DNA of 64,000 nt from Faecalibacter sp. LW9 (lineage in GTDB: Bacteria; Bacteroidota; Bacteroidia; Flavobacteriales; Weeksellaceae), in NCBI RefSeq assembly GCF_034661295.1, contig NZ_CP141062.1:2790001-2854000 (forward strand). Reading direction: 5' to 3'. Numbering within the stretch: position 1 is the stretch's first letter; every line of letters starts with the position of its first letter. A model generated the notes under the pieces. The model searched no databases and had not been told where the DNA came from. It saw only the letters and a program-made list of their open reading frames with translations. The translations under genes and the position numbers were made by a program. Below are positions 27,271-36,548 of the stretch, piece after piece.

Positions 27271-28306
27271 TTAATTTTAAGTTTAGTTTTACTTCATAAA
27301 AATCTTTGGTTTCATTGATCTTTAAATCGTAACGATTTGCATACAAATAATCCAAACGTTTCTTCACATTCATTAATCCGGTCATGCTTTTTTCGTCTGC
27401 TCTTAGCTCATGATCTGATATTTTATTTTTTACCTCTAATAGCAATTGATCATCTTCAATGAAAATTTGGATTACGATTGGATGCTCTACCTCATCAATT
27501 ACACCATATTTAAATGCATTTTCAATGTAATTGATTAATAATAATGGTGCTATTTTGAGACCATTGGTTGCTCCTTGGATTGAAAATTGAATTGTTGAAG
27601 TATCGGCTAGACGCATTTTTTGCAATTGAATATAATTTTTAAGATATTCTAAATCTTGCTGAAGGTCAATTTCATCTTTTGAACTTTCTGATACCATAAA
27701 CCGCATCATTTTGGATAATTTCAACACCGCATCCGGAGCAGCATCTGATTTTTGAAGCGTTAAAGCATAAATATTATTTAATGTATTGAATAAAAAATGA
27801 GGATTAATCTGAGATCGTAAATAAGCAATTTCTGACATTTGTTTTTCTTCTTTAACCTCTTGAAATCTTTTATTATTTCTTAAAAATAAGGCGACAAATG
27901 ATGTACATGTAAAGATTAAGATTTTAGAAGTCCAAATCAGATAAATGGGAAAACGTCGCATTCCTCTATCTTTTGAACCGAACGAACGATTCATAGATTC
28001 AAACGGTAACCACTCGATGATTATTCCAGGTAAATTGAGATACATCAGTATAAAACCAATGACAGAAATGAAATAGAATATATACTTTTTGTTGAAGTAA
28101 AACTGGGGAATCAGATAAAAGTAATTTACCATGAAGAACACCCATAAAATAAAATACTCAAACATCATTTTCCAAAAGAAACGCATTTCGAAAAAATTAC
28201 GCTCAGATGGAATATTAGATGTCACGATAAAAGGTATACTCAAAAAAAGGATAGATAGCACACTAAAGCTAATGATTTCCTTTTTGGAAATTTTAATATG
28301 ATTCAT
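27263..28306 (-). CDS. LytS-type sensor histidine kinase
   Basis: A 347-residue membrane kinase. Four hydrophobic helices (about 10-150) form the sensor part; the His_kinase domain has SQINPHFLFNTLNNIYAL with the phosphorylated His, and the ATPase part has LLINYIENAFKYGV (N box) and MTGLMNVKKRLDYLY (G box region). The start was placed at MNHIKISKKEIISFS (28306) rather than 15 codons upstream because the hydrophobic helix follows at the normal distance. It is the first gene of the operon with the LytTR regulator. The signal is unknown. Confidence 0.9.
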   Translation of the reverse strand: MNHIKISKKEIISFSVLSILFLSIPFIVTSNIPSERNFFEMRFFWKMMFEYFILWVFFMVNYFYLIPQFYFNKKYIFYFISVIGFILMYLNLPGIIIEWLPFESMNRSFGSKDRGMRRFPIYLIWTSKILIFTCTSFVALFLRNNKRFQEVKEEKQMSEIAYLRSQINPHFLFNTLNNIYALTLQKSDAAPDAVLKLSKMMRFMVSESSKDEIDLQQDLEYLKNYIQLQKMRLADTSTIQFSIQGATNGLKIAPLLLINYIENAFKYGVIDEVEHPIVIQIFIEDDQLLLEVKNKISDHELRADEKSMTGLMNVKKRLDYLYANRYDLKINETKDFYEVKLNLKLND

Positions 28307-28492
28307 AATCTTAATGCAAAAGGAATAAATAATCCAACGATTAATGTACAAAAGTAGAGTAATCGATGATATCCATCCCTAAAATGAGGTGAAACCGCCA
28401 AAAATTTCGGTAAATAATTAATATTTTAGAACAACATTACTAAAATTTACTATATTTAATTTATAAATCACATCAATACAAACCACAAAAAT

Positions 28493-29221
28493 ATGATTAA
28501 TAAAACGGTACATTCAATTGAAGAAGCTTTAGAAGGAGTAGAAAGTGGGATGACACTTGCCTTTGGAGGTTTTGGACTGAGTGGGATTCCAGAAAATTTA
28601 ATTCAAGGATTAGTCGATAAAGGATTAACAGGATTAACATGTATTTCAAACAATGCAGGGGTTGACAATTTTGGATTAGGCTTATTATTGCAAAAACGTC
28701 AAATAAAAAAAATGATTTCTTCGTATGTTGGAGAAAATGCAGAATTTGAACGTCAAATGCTTTCGGGTGAATTGGAAGTAGAACTTATACCACAAGGTAC
28801 ATTAGCCACACGATTAATGGCAGCTGGATATGGTATGCCAGCCTTTTTTACGCCTGCTGGTGTAGGGACTGAAGTTGCAGAAGGAAAAGAAGTTCGCAAA
28901 TTTACTTTCCATGGTGTCGAAAAAGAATATTTAATGGAGAAAGCCTTTGAACCTGATTTTGCACTCGTAAAAGCATGGAAAGGTGACACAGCGGGTAATC
29001 TTATTTATCGTGGTGCAGCGGGCAATTTTAATCATCCGGCGGCCATGTGTGGTAAAATTACAATAGCTGAAGTGGAAGAATTGGTCGAAGTGGGAGAACT
29101 TGGTCCCAATCAAATTCATACTCCTGGAGTTTACGTTAATCGTATCATACAAGGCGCGAAATATGAAAAGCGTATTGAAAACCGAACTGTTCAACCTAAA
29201 AAAGATGAATCGCCATGCTAG
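28493..29221 (+). CDS. scoA: Succinyl-CoA:3-ketoacid CoA-transferase subunit A
   Basis: The alpha subunit of the enzyme that moves CoA from succinyl-CoA to acetoacetate. The 242 residues show the CoA-transferase family I pattern: GMTLAFGGFGLSGIPENLI (about 19-37), FFTPAGVGTEVAEGKE and LVKAWKGDTAGNLIYRGAA. It overlaps subunit B by 7 bases. Acetoacetate is the end product of the tyrosine pathway encoded at the left of the window, so this enzyme can pass it into central metabolism; the gene is ~12 kb away and not in the same operon. Confidence 0.94.
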   Translation: MINKTVHSIEEALEGVESGMTLAFGGFGLSGIPENLIQGLVDKGLTGLTCISNNAGVDNFGLGLLLQKRQIKKMISSYVGENAEFERQMLSGELEVELIPQGTLATRLMAAGYGMPAFFTPAGVGTEVAEGKEVRKFTFHGVEKEYLMEKAFEPDFALVKAWKGDTAGNLIYRGAAGNFNHPAAMCGKITIAEVEELVEVGELGPNQIHTPGVYVNRIIQGAKYEKRIENRTVQPKKDESPC

Positions 29222-29871
29222 ATAAAAATGGAATTGCAAAACGAATAGCTCAAGAAGTACAAGATGGATTTTATGTTAATCTTGGAATTGGCATTCCTAC
29301 CTTAGTTGCCAATTACATCCCAGATGGGATGAATGTAGTGCTTCAATCTGAAAATGGACTTTTAGGAATGGGTCCTTTCCCAATTGATGGTGAAGAAGAT
29401 GCCGACTTTATAAACGCAGGAAAACAAACCATTACAACTTTACCAGGATCTTCATTCTTTGATTCGGCCATGAGTTTTGGTATGATTCGAGCACGTAGAA
29501 TTAATCTTACCATCTTAGGGGCAATGGAAGTTTCCGAAAATGGAGATATTGCGAACTGGAAGATTCCGGGAAAAATGGTAAAAGGGATGGGTGGTGCTAT
29601 GGATTTAGTTGCCTCTGCTGATAATATTATTGTAGCGATGCAACATGTAAATAGAGCAGGTGAATCTAAACTTTTACCAGAATGTACACTTCCACTAACT
29701 GGTATCAATTGCGTTAAGAAAATAGTAACCGAACTAGCTGTGTTGGAAATTTTACCTGAAGGAGGATTCAAATTATTAGAAAGAGCGCCTGGCGTAACTG
29801 TTGCAGAAATTAAAAATGCAACAGCTGGTAAGCTAATTATTGAAGGAGAAATTCCTGAGATGACATTTTAA
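29215..29871 (+). CDS. scoB: Succinyl-CoA:3-ketoacid CoA-transferase subunit B
   Basis: The 218-residue beta subunit. It has YVNLGIGIPTLVANYIPDGM and the active-site sequence SENGLLGMGPFP with the catalytic Glu that forms the CoA thioester (about residue 44), plus VAMQHVNRAGESKLLPECTLPLTG. The start overlaps the scoA stop (ATGCTAG), indicating coupled translation. A strong terminator follows. Confidence 0.94.
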   Translation: MLDKNGIAKRIAQEVQDGFYVNLGIGIPTLVANYIPDGMNVVLQSENGLLGMGPFPIDGEEDADFINAGKQTITTLPGSSFFDSAMSFGMIRARRINLTILGAMEVSENGDIANWKIPGKMVKGMGGAMDLVASADNIIVAMQHVNRAGESKLLPECTLPLTGINCVKKIVTELAVLEILPEGGFKLLERAPGVTVAEIKNATAGKLIIEGEIPEMTF

Positions 29872-29905
29872 AGAGTATATTTTTATTAAATATATAAATT
29901 TCACA

Positions 29906-29934
29906 AATCACCCCTATTTTTTATAGGGGTGATT
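29906..29934 (+). terminator. Terminator of scoAB
   Basis: Perfect 12-bp stem AATCACCCCTAT/ATAGGGGTGATT with a 5-base loop, then TTATTT. Confidence 0.85.
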
Positions 29935-29986
29935 TTATTTTTTATATATTTTTACTTCATAATTATCACTAAAACATCAAACACTT

Positions 29987-31339
29987 ATGAAAATTATGAA
30001 TGTTCACATTAAATGGCACATTGCTTTCGTCATTATTTGTATACTTTCAATAGTAGGATTATTTTGGAAACAAGATACTTCATATAACGCAACTGTATTC
30101 AACACAATTGATTCAATTGATAAAGCAGATACTGCTTGGCTACTAACCTCATCATGCTTAGTTTTATTAATGACTCCTGGTTTGTCTTTCTTTTATGGAG
30201 GAATGGTTGGTAGTAAAAATGTAATTTCTACTATGTTGCAAAGTTTTATCTGTCTAGGAGTTATTTCATTAATTTGGATAGCTTTCGGATTTAGTTTAGC
30301 CTTCGGAGATTCAAGCTTAACTTTAGATTTAGACGGAAATACATACGGATTAATCGGAAATTTTTCTCAATATGCATTCTTTGATCAAGTAGGACTATAT
30401 CCTCATAAAGTAATTGCATCATCAATTCCATTTGTTCTTTTTGCTATGTTTCAAATGAAATTTGCAATTATTACTCCTGCCCTAATTACTGGATCATTTG
30501 CAGAACGTGTTCGTTTTGTATCCTATTTATTATTTATATGTTTATTCTCTATTATTATATATACACCACTTTGTCACGCAGTTTGGTATCCAAATGGTTT
30601 ATTGGGTGGATATTTTGGAGTTAAAGATTTTGCTGGTGGTACAGTAGTTCACATGAGCGCAGGAATTGCTGCTTTAGCAGGTGCTTTATATATAGGTAAA
30701 CGAAAAAAAGTTCATCATCAACCAACAAATATCCCTTTTGTCTTATTAGGTACAGGAATGTTATGGTTTGGATGGTTTGGTTTTAATGCAGGATCAGCTT
30801 TAGCTGCCGACGGAGCTGCTGCAATGGCTTTTGCTACAACTACTACTGCTTCAGCTGCCGGAATGATTACTTGGATTTTCTTTGATCGTGTAAATGGCAG
30901 AAAAGTATCAGCATTAGGCGCATGCATCGGAACTGTCGTTGGATTGGTTGCCATTACTCCTGCTGCTGGATTTGTTTCTATCCCCGAAAGTATATTCTTT
31001 GGATTTATTACATCAATTGTCTCTAATTTATTTATGAATTGGGCATTTTTGAAAAAGGTTGACGATTCTTTAGATGTATTTGCATGTCACGGAATTGGTG
31101 GAATTATGGGAATGATTTTAACTGCCATCTTTGCCCATGGCGACAACGCTAGTTTACTGCACGGAGGATGGTCTATATTTAGTCATCATATGATGGCTCT
31201 TTGTTTGGTATTTATCTTAACATTCATTGGATCAATCGTATTATTTAAAATAACAGACTTTATTATTCCAATGCGCGTTTCCCATCATTCAGAAGAATTA
31301 GGCTTAGATCTTTCTCAGCACAATGAATCGATTGCGTAA
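29987..31339 (+). CDS. amt: Ammonium transporter
   Basis: A 450-residue Amt/MEP channel for ammonium uptake with about eleven to twelve transmembrane helices. Family features: DTAWLLTSSCLVLLMTPGLSFFYGGMVG near residue 45, FAGGTVVHMSAGIAALAGA with the first pore His, WFGWFGFNAGSALAADG, and DVFACHGIGGIMG with the second pore His. The first hydrophobic stretch could be an uncleaved or cleaved signal. No glnK gene is adjacent, unlike many bacteria. Flanked by terminators on both sides. Confidence 0.95.
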   Translation: MKIMNVHIKWHIAFVIICILSIVGLFWKQDTSYNATVFNTIDSIDKADTAWLLTSSCLVLLMTPGLSFFYGGMVGSKNVISTMLQSFICLGVISLIWIAFGFSLAFGDSSLTLDLDGNTYGLIGNFSQYAFFDQVGLYPHKVIASSIPFVLFAMFQMKFAIITPALITGSFAERVRFVSYLLFICLFSIIIYTPLCHAVWYPNGLLGGYFGVKDFAGGTVVHMSAGIAALAGALYIGKRKKVHHQPTNIPFVLLGTGMLWFGWFGFNAGSALAADGAAAMAFATTTTASAAGMITWIFFDRVNGRKVSALGACIGTVVGLVAITPAAGFVSIPESIFFGFITSIVSNLFMNWAFLKKVDDSLDVFACHGIGGIMGMILTAIFAHGDNASLLHGGWSIFSHHMMALCLVFILTFIGSIVLFKITDFIIPMRVSHHSEELGLDLSQHNESIA

Positions 31340-31358
31340 AAAAAATAAAATGAAATTA

Positions 31359-31393
31359 AAATCCCTCTCAAATAAAGGATTTGAGAGGGATTT
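31359..31393 (+). terminator. Terminator of amt
   Basis: Perfect 15-bp stem AAATCCCTCTCAAAT/ATTTGAGAGGGATTT with a 5-base loop and a T run. Confidence 0.88.
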
Positions 31394-31493
31394 TTAATTT
31401 CATTATGCCATAACTGTTTGATTTTTTTATTGTTTATATTTTTATTAATGATTTTTCTTATTATATTTATTGTACAACACTAATAGAAATAAT

Positions 31494-34385
31494 ATGAAAA
31501 AAACTTTACTAAGTTTAGCCGTTTTGGCGACTTTAAGTACATTGACACATGCTCAGATATTCTCTGAGGATTTTGATGGAAATGGGCCTGGTATAAGTGC
31601 ATGGACCGTTCTTGATTTGGATAATAAAACACCAGACCCAAATGTATCATTTATCACGAATGGGTGGAATGTAATTGATTTAGATGGAGATAATGGAGGT
31701 TTTGGAGGACCAGCAGGAGATCATGCAGCAGCAAGTACATCTTGGTACCTTCCTGCAGGTGCATCAAATGATTGGTTAATTACGCCATTAATCAATTTAT
31801 CAAGTGCTACTAATCCACGATTAAGATATTCCGTAAAATCACAAGACCCTTCTTTTCGCGATGGATATTTACTAAAAGTTGCACCAAATGGTGGAAATAC
31901 AGCAGCAGACTTTACGGATACGTTATTTTCTGTTACCGCAGAAAACTCACACGAAGGTAAACCATGGACAGAAAGAGTTTTTAGTTTAGCGCAATATGCG
32001 GGACAATCGATTCGAATCGCTTGGGTTAATAACTCAAATGATATGTTCATGTTACTGGTTGATGATATCTTTGTTGAAGAGACACCTGAAAATGTTCCAC
32101 AAAATATTCCATTTACAGAGACATTTGAAACAAATTCACAAACAAGACAATTTTGGACAAACCAAAATGTTGTTGGTTCAGAGAACTGGACTTTTAATAC
32201 TGGATCATCAGGAGGAAATTTAACGACAGCACATAATGGAACATTAAATGCACGATTTGTTAGTACATCAGGTACAAATTCACCTATTACGAAATTAATT
32301 TCTCCTATAATCAACGCAGGTTCAAACGCAGATGCCTATCTTGAATTCTACCATGCTAATCCAAAATGGTTAAGCGATGTAAATGCACTAAAAGTGTATT
32401 ATCGTTTAGACGAGACTTCGGATTGGGTAGAATTATTCTCACAAACTGATCCTGTAGAAACTTGGACAAAGCAACAAATTCAATTGCCAGCAGTTTCGCA
32501 AACAATGCAATTTGCATTTGAAGGAATTAATAATTTCGGACGCGCAAACGTTATTGATGATGTTAAAGTAGCTCCTGGGTTACTCCCGATGGTTGCTACT
32601 CTACCATTTAATGAAACATTTGAGGATGATTCTACAACTCGTCCAGGATGGACACAAGAAATCGTGAATGGAAGTCGAAACTGGACTTATGGTACAGGAG
32701 CTGGAGCAGGATCAATTACTACAGCAAATAATGGAACATTAAATGCACGATTTGTAAGTACATCAGGAGATCATATTACAAAATTAGTCACTCCAATTAT
32801 TGATGGAGGAACTGCTAATAAAGCTTACTTACAATTTAGTTATGCTCAAGAAAATTGGGTAGAAGACGTAAATGCTTTAAAAGTGTACTATCGTACAAAT
32901 ACGACTTCAGATTGGCAATTATTATTTGAGAACCAAGATGCAGTAAATACTTGGAAGCAAAAACGAATCACTATCCCTACCGTATCTCGTGAAATGCAAT
33001 TCGCTTTTGAAGGTATCGATAATTATGGACGTCCAAATGTAATTGACGATGTACAAATTATAGAAGGTGAAATTCCGCCTTTACCAGAAGTTTGTGGTGT
33101 GGATAATGTTTCAAATGATATGGAAAATGGTATTGGTAACTTAACTTCATTTACTTATGCGAATGACTTCCGTGTAAATGCCCGTTCTAAAATTGATGTT
33201 TCACAATTATCATTTAATTTAATTACACAAACAACAGGAATTTCTTCTGCTACAATTTCGATTGTAGAAGATAATTTTGGAACACCAACAGATAATGTAC
33301 TTTATACATTCACTGGTGCACCTACAGCTACTGAAAACATTGGTACAAACTTCGGATTTAGCTTTAATAAATATACTTATGATTTATCTGAAGTTCTTAC
33401 TTTAGAAAACACGACGAACACTCATAAAACTTATTGGCTAAAAGTCGAAGGTGTTACACCAAACTCAGGAACTAATGCATATTGGGAGGTAACATCTGAG
33501 GATTCTTCAGAATACCCAATGATTTTACTTAACCCTAATACTAATCAATGGCAATCATTACCAAATGAAGGTGTATTTACAATTGTTGGAGAATGTTCTG
33601 AATTAGATCTTCCTCAAGTTTGTGAACAAAGTACACCATCAAATAACTTTGAAAATGGATTTGGTAACTTAATTACGGCAGAAATCGGTAATGACTTCCA
33701 AATTGAAGCAAATACATCATTTAATTTACAAAAAATTAAGGTTAACTTGATGACTTCAACAGGAGCTACATCAGGAACTATTAAGATTTATGCTGACAAT
33801 GATGGTATACCTGGAAATGAAGTATATTCATTAACAGCGACTCCTGAAAGACAAAATGTAGGAACTGCTTTTGGATTTGATGTATCATCTTATACATTTA
33901 CTTTACCAGAACCATTATTATTAGAAGCACCAGCAGATCAAGTGGGAACGTATTGGATAGGAGTTTCTGGATTATCAGTAATTAGTGGAACTAGTTCATA
34001 CTGGGAAGCTACTTCTGATGTTTCTAACACTTTATATAGAACGAAATTTAACGGATCGAACGGATGGGTTGAATTAACTAATCCAGATTTTGATGGTGTA
34101 TTCTCAATCGAAGGAGAATGTGAAACATTATCTATCAATGATCAAGTAATTGAAGTTTCTAAATTATCATTCTATCCAAACCCAGTAACTGATGTATTAT
34201 TTGTTAAACACAAATTGAAAATTGAAAAAGTTGAAGTTTACAACTTAACAGGTCAAAATGTTTTAACAACAAAAGTTAAAGAAGATGGTTCAGTTAATTT
34301 AGCAAACTTACCAAAAGGAGTTTATGTTGTAAATGCGACATTAGCAGATGGTACTAACCAAACATTTAAAGTTATTAAGAAATAA
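31494..34385 (+). CDS. T9SS-secreted choice-of-anchor J multidomain protein
   Basis: A 963-residue exported protein. Signal peptide MKKTLLSLAVLATLSTLTHAQ; then three related ~165-residue choice-of-anchor J (jelly-roll) domains: FSEDFDGNGPG (from about 24), LPFTETFETNSQTRQFWTNQ and LPFNETFEDDSTTRPGWTQ, the last two closely alike and each ending in FAFEGI(N/D)N(F/Y)GR-NVIDDV. Two further repeats start VCGVDNVSNDMENGIGNLTS and VCEQSTPSNNFENGFGNLIT. The C-terminus is a type A T9SS sorting signal (LSFYPNPVTDVLFVKHK ... LPKGVYVVNATLADG ... KVIKK). It is probably a cell-surface adhesin or carbohydrate-binding protein; no catalytic domain was seen. Start chosen for the signal peptide, 8 codons inside the longest frame. 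Confidence 0.9.
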   Translation: MKKTLLSLAVLATLSTLTHAQIFSEDFDGNGPGISAWTVLDLDNKTPDPNVSFITNGWNVIDLDGDNGGFGGPAGDHAAASTSWYLPAGASNDWLITPLINLSSATNPRLRYSVKSQDPSFRDGYLLKVAPNGGNTAADFTDTLFSVTAENSHEGKPWTERVFSLAQYAGQSIRIAWVNNSNDMFMLLVDDIFVEETPENVPQNIPFTETFETNSQTRQFWTNQNVVGSENWTFNTGSSGGNLTTAHNGTLNARFVSTSGTNSPITKLISPIINAGSNADAYLEFYHANPKWLSDVNALKVYYRLDETSDWVELFSQTDPVETWTKQQIQLPAVSQTMQFAFEGINNFGRANVIDDVKVAPGLLPMVATLPFNETFEDDSTTRPGWTQEIVNGSRNWTYGTGAGAGSITTANNGTLNARFVSTSGDHITKLVTPIIDGGTANKAYLQFSYAQENWVEDVNALKVYYRTNTTSDWQLLFENQDAVNTWKQKRITIPTVSREMQFAFEGIDNYGRPNVIDDVQIIEGEIPPLPEVCGVDNVSNDMENGIGNLTSFTYANDFRVNARSKIDVSQLSFNLITQTTGISSATISIVEDNFGTPTDNVLYTFTGAPTATENIGTNFGFSFNKYTYDLSEVLTLENTTNTHKTYWLKVEGVTPNSGTNAYWEVTSEDSSEYPMILLNPNTNQWQSLPNEGVFTIVGECSELDLPQVCEQSTPSNNFENGFGNLITAEIGNDFQIEANTSFNLQKIKVNLMTSTGATSGTIKIYADNDGIPGNEVYSLTATPERQNVGTAFGFDVSSYTFTLPEPLLLEAPADQVGTYWIGVSGLSVISGTSSYWEATSDVSNTLYRTKFNGSNGWVELTNPDFDGVFSIEGECETLSINDQVIEVSKLSFYPNPVTDVLFVKHKLKIEKVEVYNLTGQNVLTTKVKEDGSVNLANLPKGVYVVNATLADGTNQTFKVIKK

Positions 34386-34407
34386 TTCTTAATTACTCTA
34401 TCATCAT

Positions 34408-34436
34408 AAAGCCCTTATGCATTGCATAAGGGCTTT
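34408..34436. terminator. Bidirectional terminator
   Basis: Perfect 13-bp stem AAAGCCCTTATGC/GCATAAGGGCTTT with a 3-base loop, between convergent genes. Confidence 0.85.
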
Positions 34437-34462
34437 TATTTTAGAAATATTTTAAAAAAATA

Positions 34463-35767
34463 TTAGTCAATGACTTTACCAATTAAATCGAATTCGTAAG
34501 CTTCGATGATTTCAACGTTTACAAAACTTCCGATTGGTAAATAAGTATCAACTGCAGAAATTAAGATTTCGTTGTCTACATCTGGAGAATCGTGCTCTGA
34601 ACGACCAACGAAGTTATCCCCTTCTTTACGATCAATTAAAACTTTAAACGTTTGACCGATTTTCTCTTGGTTTAAATCGTAAGAAATTTGAGATTGAATT
34701 TCCATAATTTCTTCCACACGACGTTGTTTTACTTCTTCAGGTACATCATCTACTAAGTTGTAAGCATGTGTATTTTCTTCGTGAGAATAAGTAAAACATC
34801 CTAAACGATCAAATTTTTGCTCTTGTACCCACGCTTTCATTTCTTGGAAGTCTTCTTCCGTTTCACCTGGATATCCACAAATTAACGTTGTACGAATTGT
34901 CATTCCAGGAACTTTAGAACGGAACGCTTCTAATAAAGCATTTGTTTTTTCTTTTGTAGTTCCACGACGCATCGATTTTAAGATGTTTGTCGAAATATGT
35001 TGTAATGGAATATCTAAATAATTACACACTTTCGGCTCTTCGCGAATCACATCCAATACATCTTCTGGGAAACCAGCTGGGAATGCATAGTGTAAACGAA
35101 TCCACTCGATACCTTCCACTTTCACTAACTCTTTTAATAAACGAGCTAATTCACGTTTTTTGTATAAGTCTAAACCGTAGTATGTTAAATCTTGCGCAAT
35201 TAAGATTAATTCTTTTGTTCCGTTTTTCGCTAATTTTTCAGCTTCTGTTACTAAATCCTCAATTGGACGAGAAACATTTCCTCCTCTCATTAATGGAATT
35301 GCACAGAATGAACAAGGGCGATCACACCCTTCTGCAATTTTTAAATATGCATAGTGACGTGGCGTTGTTGTTAAACGCTCTCCTACTAACTCGTGTTTAT
35401 AATCAGCTCCTAAAGCTTTTAATAACAATGGTAATTCGCGTGTTCCGAAATATTGATCAACATCTGGAATTTGCTCTAATAAATCTGGTTTGTAACGTTC
35501 AGATAAACATCCTGTAACGAAAACTTTTTCAACTAAACCGTCTTCTTTACGTTGAACATAATCTAAAATCGTATCAATACTTTCTTCTTTTGCATTATCA
35601 ATAAACCCACAAGTATTAATTACGACAATATCACCAGATTGTTCGTGAACTACTTCTTTTCCATTGGCTTTTAATTGTCCCATTAAAACCTCTGAATCAT
35701 AAACGTTCTTTGAACATCCTAATGTAATAACGTTGATTTTCTTTTTTCCAACCGATTTTGTACGCAT
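34463..35767 (-). CDS. rimO: Ribosomal protein S12 methylthiotransferase
   Basis: RimO is a radical SAM enzyme that methylthiolates an Asp of ribosomal protein S12. The 434 residues contain an N-terminal UPF0004 domain with cluster cysteines (VITLGCSKNVYDSEVLMGQL, VINTCGFID, VTGCLSERY), the radical SAM motif EGCDRPCSFCAIPLMRG (C-x3-C-x2-C, about residue 145) and a C-terminal TRAM domain (about 370-434). The pattern separates it from MiaB by its start and the S12-type CSKN. The +1 context is clear, with a predicted start at 35767. Confidence 0.96.
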   Translation of the reverse strand: MRTKSVGKKKINVITLGCSKNVYDSEVLMGQLKANGKEVVHEQSGDIVVINTCGFIDNAKEESIDTILDYVQRKEDGLVEKVFVTGCLSERYKPDLLEQIPDVDQYFGTRELPLLLKALGADYKHELVGERLTTTPRHYAYLKIAEGCDRPCSFCAIPLMRGGNVSRPIEDLVTEAEKLAKNGTKELILIAQDLTYYGLDLYKKRELARLLKELVKVEGIEWIRLHYAFPAGFPEDVLDVIREEPKVCNYLDIPLQHISTNILKSMRRGTTKEKTNALLEAFRSKVPGMTIRTTLICGYPGETEEDFQEMKAWVQEQKFDRLGCFTYSHEENTHAYNLVDDVPEEVKQRRVEEIMEIQSQISYDLNQEKIGQTFKVLIDRKEGDNFVGRSEHDSPDVDNEILISAVDTYLPIGSFVNVEIIEAYEFDLIGKVID

Positions 35768-35890
35768 TGCTAAAATTTAAGTCTGCAAATTTACGAATTT
35801 TATTGGTAGAATTGAATTAAATTAAGGTTTTAAAGGAAAATACATGGATTGAAATCATTCCTTCCTATCTTCGTGTGAAATAACACTTTT

Positions 35891-36487
35891 ATGAAAAAAA
35901 TATTTACCTTATTTATTCTCTTTATCTCTATAATCATTTTTGCGCAACCCGAACAAGGTGCTATCCGTACTAAAAATGGTATTCTAGTGTTTCATCAATT
36001 TGAAAAAGAAAGTTATACACTTTATTTAGAGAACGATACAAACATTGATTATTTCCCGCTTTTTAATCAGAATGGAAAAACCTTTCAATTTCGAATGGAA
36101 GACATTCATACAATGGGATTTAATCCTAATCATCTTTTACTCGATTATATGAAATGGGAATCTGATTACTTGATCGAGTCGATGAAAGGATTAACGTTTA
36201 GTTTCAATGAAATAAAGAGTATCCAAAATCGAGAAACCAATTTCTGGAAGCTTACCTTTCCTAAAATTAGTAATGTAGAGATATCGAATCCCGTTAAAGC
36301 TATGTATTTTTTAGATTTTTCGACGGACAGTAAATTATTCCGATTGGTTTATTCTTCTACCGTAAATGATAATGAGGAAGCTCGAAATTTACTTTATAAT
36401 CTTTACCAAAACCTTAAAATCTATCCTGATGGAATTGATTTTGAAAAACTAATCCATAACGTTAAAAAAGGAATAAATTACTACTAA
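35891..36487 (+). CDS. Hypothetical exported protein
   Basis: A 198-residue protein with a signal peptide (MKKIFTLFILFISIIIFAQPEQ, cleavage near residue 19). The mature part is mixed beta/alpha with many aromatic residues (LYLENDTNIDYFPLF, LLDYMKWESDYLIESMKG) and has no recognised domain or catalytic motif. A possible -7 box TATCTTCG is at about 35868-35875, 16 bases before the start. Single gene, convergent with the glycosyltransferase. Function unknown. Confidence 0.7.
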   Translation: MKKIFTLFILFISIIIFAQPEQGAIRTKNGILVFHQFEKESYTLYLENDTNIDYFPLFNQNGKTFQFRMEDIHTMGFNPNHLLLDYMKWESDYLIESMKGLTFSFNEIKSIQNRETNFWKLTFPKISNVEISNPVKAMYFLDFSTDSKLFRLVYSSTVNDNEEARNLLYNLYQNLKIYPDGIDFEKLIHNVKKGINYY

Positions 36488-36510
36488 TCCATTTGCAGTA
36501 CATAATAAAA

Positions 36511-36535
36511 AAAACTCATCGAAATGATGAGGTTT
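36511..36535. terminator. Bidirectional terminator
   Basis: AAAACTCATC/GATGAGGTTT stem (one G-U type pairing) with a short AAAT loop and an A/T run on both sides, between convergent genes. Confidence 0.65.
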
Positions 36536-36548
36536 ATATTTTATATCT

